Origin: Allofournierella massiliensis
GTDB lineage: Bacteria > Bacillota > Clostridia > Oscillospirales > Ruminococcaceae
Reading direction: 5' to 3'
Length of the DNA: 41,174 bases
Assembly (NCBI RefSeq): GCF_021531255.1
Contig: NZ_JAFBIO010000015.1
Coordinates: forward strand, 1 to 41,174
Shown: positions 36,801 through 41,174 of the stretch, piece by piece
Numbering within the stretch: position 1 is the stretch's first letter
Layout of the letters: every line of letters begins with the position of its first letter
Program-made: the position numbers and the translations under genes
Notes under the pieces: model-generated
What the model was told of the DNA's origin: nothing
Databases searched by the model: none
What the model saw: only the letters and a program-made list of their open reading frames with translations

Positions 36801-39800
36801 TGACCCAGCCGGGCACACTCACATTTATGAGCCCTGATAACACAGCAGGCGCTCTTGTGACTGTGGATGGGGATATTGAGGCGGTGTTCAAGCATCCCAA
36901 GAGTAATGCAAAAGGAGCTTCGACTTCCCTGCTTTTAACTGCTATCCAAAACGGCGGGCGAAAGCTGGATTGTTATGGAGCAGACCTGGTATCTATTTAT
37001 AACAAGCATGGGTTTGAAGCAGTAGCAAGGATTCCGTGGAACCCAGAATACGCACCGGAAGGCTGGACATACGGCCCGAAAGACGTATACGTTATGAAAC
37101 TGCGGGATGGGGAAACCGCTGACAGCATTGCGTCCGGTTTAAACCTGAAAGAGGCAGAAGGCGGCTTTCATCGGCAAACTCAAGAAGAATTGGATGCTCT
37201 GCCGGAGTTTGACGATTACGATTCCGCTCTTGCTTACCGGGACAGCCTGATTCAAAACACCGGGAATGCAGAGCAACGGCTGCCGGGGCTTGGAGACGAT
37301 CTTACTGGAACTGCAACAAATCCCAGTGTAGGCGCTGCAGATCATGGATTTGGCGGTGAAGTAAAGAAAAGCAAAGTAGCCAGCAATACCATGACAAACA
37401 CCGGCCTGATCGAAGATGAAGAGAGAGCCAAGCTTGGATTGGATGAAGAAGGCAGCTATGTTTATCAGGTGGCCAAAAACGATGATAGCGTAAAGGCCGC
37501 TGCGGAAAGGCTGAATGCGGATTTTGAAGGCGCTGTCAATGATTTGAATCAAAAGCAAGACGAGTGGACGGCCCAAGACACAGATACAGCTATGTTGGCT
37601 GTGAGCAAACTGCTGCATGACGGAAAAACCGCCGAGGCACAAAGATTGTTGCGAAATCTCCAAGGGCACTCTACGGAGGCTGGCCAAGCAATTCAGGCAT
37701 TGGCAAAGTATACGCACACAGGTGAATATGCGATTGCCAAGGGGTTAAAGATCCTTGAATCGAATGGGCAGCAATGGAAGAAAGAAAACCGGCGCGAATC
37801 TGCCAAACTGGACGATATTGCTCAAAATCTGATGGATTTTGCTTCCAAAGAAGATACTTCGGAAAGCGGCAATATGGACGATGAGTTTTCAGAATTTGTT
37901 CGCCGTGGCGGCATGGAGCCATTGCAGACTGCGGCCAAACGCATCGAACAGAAAGGGCTTACCCTCGAACAGATGGAAGCAGAGCTGCGTAAACTGATTG
38001 AAAAAAGCAGCTTGAAGGACAGCACCAAAAAGCGCCTAAAAGACGATGTGGTAAAAGAAATCGCAAAGCGAGCCTTGAACGGCGCTACTGTGCGGGAACT
38101 GAGCAGCTTGTTCGACAATTATCTTGCTAACGGCCTGTTTGAATTTGATGACGCTACAGTTAGTCAGATCATGGAGCTTTACGAAAAAGCAGGCAATGAA
38201 CGGAATGGCAGCCGGGAACAGGCAAAATACCAGGATGAAGCGGTTAGCCTAATTGCGTCTAAAATTGGCAAAACAAGCTTTGCGGATAAGCTGAATATGT
38301 ACCGTTACTGGTCTATGTTGTCCAGCCCCAAAACACTCATCAAGAACGAATTTGGCAACATCGCAATGGGCCATATTACCCAGACTAAAGCGGCAGTTAA
38401 ATCCGTGCTGGAAAAGGTATACAGCCATTTTGATAAGGATTATACCCGGACAACCACTCTGCTGAATTACGCAAGCAAAGCAGATCAGGATTTGCTTAAA
38501 GCGACAGCGGCAGATGCGGACGCAGTGAGCTACCAGAATTTGACCAGCGGCGCAAGCCGTTTCAAGCCTGAATCCGTGCAGAGAAGTACCCAATTCTTTG
38601 CCAGAGCGGACAACGAAACCGGCGTAAAAGGGGCAGTTAAAAGGGGCGTAAACAAAGTAATTTCTTACCCTGGCAACACCTTGGAGCGCACGGATTATAG
38701 CGGCCTTTCCGGCATTAATGCGCTGAAAAAGCTTGGAATTTCCGAAGATCGTTTCCTTGCAAGCCCTTTGGCGCAAGCCGGACTTCGCAACCAGTACAAG
38801 TTTGCTCTGGCCCGGTACTTGAAGGCGAACAAGATTGACAGTAGCGTGTTTAGCCTGGAACAGCGTGTGGAAGCTAACCCGGATATGAAACTTACCGCAC
38901 AGGAAAAAAGCAGCCTGGAAGCCTTGCGGAAGGGCCGTGAGTATGCTGTGCGGGAAGCCAAACAGGCTACTTTTCACGACCAGAACGCTATTTCCAAGCT
39001 GTTGAATGATCTGGTAAAAAGCGGAAAAAATCATTCTGGGAAAGGTCAGATTGACTATTCCGATGAAGTGAGCTTGGAAGAGGGAGCAAACGCCCTTGGG
39101 CTTATTGCTGATGCATTGGTTCCTTTCCGATCCACAACTTCCAACATTGTTGCTCGTGGCGTAGAATATAGTCCTCTTGGATTTGCAAAAGCTGTTTTGG
39201 ATGGGACTGTATTTAAACGAGGCCCAGAAAAAGTGTTGGATGAGCTTGCAAAAGCTATGACTGGATCTGGGCTTGCTGTTCTTGGCTACATTTTGGCAAA
39301 AGCTGGATGGGTAAATAGCAGCGGTGATGATGATAGCGACAAGAACAAATTTGATGAAATGCAGGGAAAACAGAACTACAGCATAAATCTTCCTGGCGGC
39401 GGCAGTTATGAGATTGGGTTTACTGCACCTGCATCCATCCCGTTTTTCATTGGCGCAGAAATGGCAGAGGGGGATTTGAATAGCAGTGCTGCGTATAGCT
39501 TAATTGCAAATTCTTTAAATCCATTGTTTGACAACACCTTGCTTTCGAGCATAAGCGACGTTTTAAACACTGGGAAATATTCAGAAAACGATGCAGAAGT
39601 CGTAGGCTCTTTGGCAACGCAAGCTGTAGCAAACTACAGCAATCAGTTGATTCCAAGTATTGGCAAACAAGTTGGAAGAGCTATGCAAGAATCCCGGCGA
39701 AGCTCTTATACTGAAAGCACCGGTACACAAGGCACGTTGGATTATAATGCTCAAAGAATGGTAAACTGGCTGCCTGGATTGGGTGAGCCGTATATTGATG

Positions 39801-40621
39801 CATGGGGCCGGGAACAGGAAAACGTAGGCGGCAATTTTGCTGGAAAGCTTGCCTATAATGTCCTTAGCCCTGGTTATTATAGCCCTGGGAATTCTACTGA
39901 AGTAGATAAAGAATTGGAAGCGCTGTATGAGGCAACCGGAGACAGCGGAGTTTTGCCGAGCTTGGCAGATAAAACCTATGGCAGCGACAAAACACGATTC
40001 ACAGAGGAAGAATATACAGACTATGCGAAAATCCGGGGCCAGACGGCATATGACCTGATCGAAGAGTTGACCGGTTCAGATGGATTCAGCCGGCTTGAAG
40101 AAGAAGACAAAGCGGAGCTTGTAAAGTATATGTTCGACCTTGCCGGCGCAGTTGGCAAAGAAGAAGTAGTAGGCTTGCAACCCACATCTTCTTCTATCAA
40201 AAAGCTATATGAAGCCTATCAGGAACGCGGCGCATCCGGTGCGGCAAGCTATGCTTTGGCGACAAGTCAGATCGTACCTACCGGAAAAGAGAGCGAAACA
40301 ACCGGAGAGAAAGGAACGACGAAAGGAGACCTTTATCGGGCCTATTTCGGCACTTCTGAATCTGTGCAAAATCAGGCGCAAAACTATCTGACAAAAGCAA
40401 ACGACCAAAAAGCAGATGAAGTTTATCAGAAATTTGGCGCTGCAGCTGTTAAGGAATGGGTGCAATACAAAACAACTGTTGACCTTGACAAAAATGGCGG
40501 CATTACACAGACTGAAGCAGAAGTATGGCTAAACCACAGCAACCTTACTCAGGCACAAAAAGCATTTTTCTGGCAGAACACAAACACCCAATGGAAAGCA
40601 AGCAGCAATCCTTTTTTGTAA
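33884..40621 (+). CDS. Giant polyvalent virion/ejection protein
   Basis: A 2245-residue protein, the largest of the genome. It holds charged helices at the start, a duplicated block SQKxVLSAHPQQxGQGFANIVAN (about 186-226), Gly/Ala-rich hydrophobic stretches (about 480-515 and 630-660), a disordered Gly/Asp/Ser-rich linker (about 825-915), and a GNAT-fold-like part (DGDIEAVFKHPKSNAKGASTSLLL...GFEAVARIPW, about 990-1055). MYRYWSMLSSPKTLIKNEFGNI (about 1472) is a motif I know from Firmicutes giant phage proteins. A hydrophobic helix lies near 1795, and DKNGGITQTEAEVWL...W at the end resembles an EF-hand-like signature. It is probably packaged and injected with the DNA. Two out-of-frame ORFs overlap it. 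Confidence 0.85.
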   Translation: MAVKYDGISESGLNSLNDQEVVSRAKQKLKSDLEAGMVSIDQAMELVNNMKTIEQMSPESNVPQYSMSTLSKIKAAYDKPYIEAQKAAEKAAKAAQSSSKSSKSKDEEEAEAEALYQKMMGGENAQSSTNANSAADSTKTDKPAEKEEPEKEKGFLAKAADWLKNAFSKAEQKAFTEDSENSQKTVLSAHPQQHGQGFANIVANSQKQVLSAHPQQQGQGFANIVANAAKQAPTVIKNAVREQGVKATRQQALDAGYSERQADLKAEAFRKMLEENDKEKELKKQTDAVLSQRWEADYGAMLDDLSQTDRDIIKQLSQIEYELDNGTTGGYQHVQYLKKMSDSYRDTLEQHGISGLDLDELVRYQQAQTDNQNTAQAKQERQDYVNEGAGNAALASGRSILEGTVGNIGGYADILAQKADRLITGSKAPVNTNSQAQLASNLADTTRQQVSGNIADTVYQETGNEFLAQLAANGYQLGMSGADSLAALPLSFVSGGGATVALGLGAANQGFKQAKAQGATDNQALAYGTLAGAAEGLFEKFSLDNIKAMARTDKKGLSNFFLNTLKSMGVEGSEEALTQISNDFSEMLVLGDNSTLQQVYNDEYARAIAEGLSEAEARERAQTAQATALWQDVGAAALGGAAMGGVMGGGAQLIGKAARGVKNRFSGQGATPSPEMQTGTESVLPSLNDQTVQETENPSRTGALGQDAGQALPALGNPAPMNDSSGNQEVTFILQKMASGQTLSGKEVETLIQGENREAVETALGTTLPETKSAARRFVRDLEAKAQAGVADNNEHVEANLPGLQEPLDQQEIPGYTETEMSTGGAENGDYREAAGDRQVPFDTEIYRADQPGDPYVRTGNEPGRSAESDGSITGGQYDSTGDDGIPSDIEPGTAGDSVAYSYARNQSGGNEGVRRVLTGSAEIGKAIQEYGATPIELRDTTSDPQLFSSALEAARQANPHGLMVSGKTVEELTQPGTLTFMSPDNTAGALVTVDGDIEAVFKHPKSNAKGASTSLLLTAIQNGGRKLDCYGADLVSIYNKHGFEAVARIPWNPEYAPEGWTYGPKDVYVMKLRDGETADSIASGLNLKEAEGGFHRQTQEELDALPEFDDYDSALAYRDSLIQNTGNAEQRLPGLGDDLTGTATNPSVGAADHGFGGEVKKSKVASNTMTNTGLIEDEERAKLGLDEEGSYVYQVAKNDDSVKAAAERLNADFEGAVNDLNQKQDEWTAQDTDTAMLAVSKLLHDGKTAEAQRLLRNLQGHSTEAGQAIQALAKYTHTGEYAIAKGLKILESNGQQWKKENRRESAKLDDIAQNLMDFASKEDTSESGNMDDEFSEFVRRGGMEPLQTAAKRIEQKGLTLEQMEAELRKLIEKSSLKDSTKKRLKDDVVKEIAKRALNGATVRELSSLFDNYLANGLFEFDDATVSQIMELYEKAGNERNGSREQAKYQDEAVSLIASKIGKTSFADKLNMYRYWSMLSSPKTLIKNEFGNIAMGHITQTKAAVKSVLEKVYSHFDKDYTRTTTLLNYASKADQDLLKATAADADAVSYQNLTSGASRFKPESVQRSTQFFARADNETGVKGAVKRGVNKVISYPGNTLERTDYSGLSGINALKKLGISEDRFLASPLAQAGLRNQYKFALARYLKANKIDSSVFSLEQRVEANPDMKLTAQEKSSLEALRKGREYAVREAKQATFHDQNAISKLLNDLVKSGKNHSGKGQIDYSDEVSLEEGANALGLIADALVPFRSTTSNIVARGVEYSPLGFAKAVLDGTVFKRGPEKVLDELAKAMTGSGLAVLGYILAKAGWVNSSGDDDSDKNKFDEMQGKQNYSINLPGGGSYEIGFTAPASIPFFIGAEMAEGDLNSSAAYSLIANSLNPLFDNTLLSSISDVLNTGKYSENDAEVVGSLATQAVANYSNQLIPSIGKQVGRAMQESRRSSYTESTGTQGTLDYNAQRMVNWLPGLGEPYIDAWGREQENVGGNFAGKLAYNVLSPGYYSPGNSTEVDKELEALYEATGDSGVLPSLADKTYGSDKTRFTEEEYTDYAKIRGQTAYDLIEELTGSDGFSRLEEEDKAELVKYMFDLAGAVGKEEVVGLQPTSSSIKKLYEAYQERGASGAASYALATSQIVPTGKESETTGEKGTTKGDLYRAYFGTSESVQNQAQNYLTKANDQKADEVYQKFGAAAVKEWVQYKTTVDLDKNGGITQTEAEVWLNHSNLTQAQKAFFWQNTNTQWKASSNPFL
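36366..36503 (+). CDS. Overprinted mini-ORF 1 in giant gene
   Basis: A 45-residue protein in the +1 frame relative to the giant gene: METIERLPEIAKYLLTLKY, then TEPTNQAIRMFAQGMSLEEV and RKAMGA. GGAGG lies 8 nt before ATG. It would form two helices. It resembles the next mini-ORF (EYLLTL-like start, A, G-x-S-x-EE end), which lies in the same frame. The giant-gene frame here codes a low-complexity linker, so constraint may lie on this frame. Function unknown. Confidence 0.55.
   Translation: METIERLPEIAKYLLTLKYTEPTNQAIRMFAQGMSLEEVRKAMGA
36516..36638 (+). CDS. Overprinted mini-ORF 2 in giant gene
   Basis: A 40-residue protein in the same alternative frame as the preceding one: MTVQETMEYLLTLNPGLQET, then ALHILTHGTSPEEMKEYVEF. 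A full AGGAGG lies 5 nt before ATG, and the ORF begins 12 nt after the previous stop. Shared residues with mini-ORF 1 (E, YLLTL, A, G, S, EE, K) suggest duplication. Predicted helix-turn-helix-like hairpin; function unknown. Confidence 0.55.
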   Translation: MTVQETMEYLLTLNPGLQETALHILTHGTSPEEMKEYVEF

Positions 40622-40630
40622 GGAGCAAAA

Positions 40631-40825
40631 ATGAAGTGTGATTTTCCACGTTCAGAATATGAGCATTATGTTTCAGAATGCGGATTTACTGACGAGGAAC
40701 TTCAGGTTTTAAATTTGCGCCGCAGAGGATGGTATTTGGTTGATATTGCGGCTGAACTAAATGTGTCTGTTAGAACCGTGAAACGCAGATCCGCATCTAT
40801 TACAAACAAAATCAAGCGCCTGTGA
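40631..40825 (+). CDS. Small LuxR/sigma region 4-type HTH protein
   Basis: A 64-residue protein. FTDEELQVLNLRRRGWYLVDIAAELNVSVRTVKRRSASITNKIKRL is a complete tetrahelical HTH (RGWYLVDIAAELNVSVRTVKRR) as in LuxR ends or sigma region 4. AAGGAGC precedes ATG, 9 bp after the giant gene. It is the last gene of the late transcript and may feed back on late or lysogenic transcription. Target unknown. Confidence 0.8.
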   Translation: MKCDFPRSEYEHYVSECGFTDEELQVLNLRRRGWYLVDIAAELNVSVRTVKRRSASITNKIKRL

Positions 40826-40866
40826 AAAGGGGGCCCTTCTGGATGAGGGGCCCCCTTTTTTGTTTT
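40826..40866 (+). terminator. Strong terminator ending late transcript
   Basis: AAAAGGGGGCCC with GGGGCCCCCTTTTTT and a loop of about 10 nt, directly after the HTH gene stop codon. T-run continues TGTTTTTTC. It ends the late operon. Confidence 0.92.
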
Positions 40867-40890
40867 TTCTGGCACTTTAATGGCCCCGAA

Positions 40891-41076
40891 ATGGCCCTCT
40901 TGCAAAGCCTAAAAGCGGCACAATTGACATGTGTTGTAAAGAAAATCGAAAAATATCAGCAGGAGCATGGAGAGCCCCCGGCGCCCATGATGGCGGTGTA
41001 TGATTATCTCCACAAAAAAGAGATGAGCAAGGCCGCCATGATCAAGAGCAAGCAGGACATGTGGCGGCAGTCCTAA
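40891..41076 (+). CDS. Hypothetical protein at right end
   Basis: A 61-residue protein from ATG 40891 (MALLQSLKAAQLTCVVKKIEKYQQEHGEPPAPMMAVYDYLHKKEMSKAAMIKSKQDMWRQS); the longer frame runs through the terminator and is unlikely. Mostly helical and basic. No good ribosome binding site, and it lies after a strong terminator, so expression would need its own promoter, which I do not see. It may be a real small gene or a remnant. Confidence 0.35.
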   Translation: MALLQSLKAAQLTCVVKKIEKYQQEHGEPPAPMMAVYDYLHKKEMSKAAMIKSKQDMWRQS

Positions 41077-41082
41077 ATCAAA

Positions 41083-41102
41083 GTGTGTACTTTTGTGTGT
41101 AC
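41083..41102. repeat. Integrase arm-type site pair, right
   Basis: GTGTGTAC at 41083-41090 and 41095-41102 (12 bp apart) matches the pair at the left end. In circular phage DNA they sit on both sides of attP. Role inferred. Confidence 0.55.
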
Positions 41103-41115
41103 CAAAAACAGAAAA

Positions 41116-41148
41116 GGCGGCAAATCTTTCGATTTGTCGCCTATTTAT
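41116..41148 (+). terminator. Terminator beside attR
   Basis: A 10-bp stem GGCGGCAAAT/ATTTGTCGCC (one G-T pair) with a 6-nt loop, followed by TATTTATT, ends directly at the att core. It would insulate the host tRNA region from prophage transcription. Confidence 0.75.
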
Positions 41149-41174
41149 TGGAGCGGGTTACGGGGCTCGAACCC
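41148..41174. repeat. attR: attR core, tRNA 3'-end direct repeat
   Basis: Identical to positions 1-27. The host tRNA 5' part should lie just beyond the window, reading leftward into this repeat, so the tRNA gene stays intact at this end. It defines the prophage as 41147 bp from repeat to repeat. Confidence 0.93.

Overview
The window is one complete temperate-phage genome (prophage) bounded by an identical 27-bp direct repeat at 1-27 and 41148-41174. Read on the minus strand, the repeat is the 3' end of a tRNA gene: T-loop, 3' acceptor strand, U73 and CCA, most like tRNA-Gly. Codon use, strong GGAGG ribosome binding sites, moderate GC and the gene families point to a gut Clostridia host of the Faecalibacterium/Gemmiger/Subdoligranulum type. 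That host assignment is inferred from memory of family members, not from a search.

Layout. (1) 154-2796, minus strand, lysogeny: tyrosine integrase, a type III toxin-antitoxin locus (ToxN/AbiQ-like toxin with a two-repeat RNA antitoxin), an ImmA/IrrE protease and an XRE repressor. (2) 2797-3959: divergent control region with a duplicated, probably structured leader of about 145 nt placed upstream of two small DNA-binding proteins. (3) 3960-15218, plus strand, early genes as a chain of translationally coupled ORFs: Rad52-type annealing protein, NinB-like protein, HNH-like protein, SSB, replication initiator with internal 22-bp iterons, DnaB helicase, RusA, Dam-type methylase, a GSAAAG-repeat protein, ThyX, a Lar-like zinc protein, many small proteins and an ArpU/sigma-like late regulator. 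(4) 15237-19356: an accessory island. A minus-strand operon (DUF3560-like, J-domain protein and several small proteins) diverges from a ribbon-helix-helix repressor. Four copies of one operator lie across both promoters. (5) 19423-33862, plus strand, morphogenesis and lysis: small terminase-like protein, tRNA-Thr(UGU), a tRNA-like element, TerL, portal, scaffold, decoration protein, capsid, adaptor, neck/tail proteins, fibres, GH25 endolysin and two holin-like proteins. (6) 33884-40621: a 2245-residue virion or ejection protein, then two small ORFs and attR. I see no tail-tube or tape-measure gene, so a short-tailed (podovirus) particle is the best inference.

Most unusual items: the compact type III toxin-antitoxin locus, whose two RNA repeats keep one loop on covarying stems; two homologous mini-ORFs, each with its own Shine-Dalgarno, overprinted out of frame inside the giant virion gene; the duplicated leader RNA; the four-operator ribbon-helix-helix switch; and a tRNA-like element whose anticodon arm is closed by a GNRA tetraloop.
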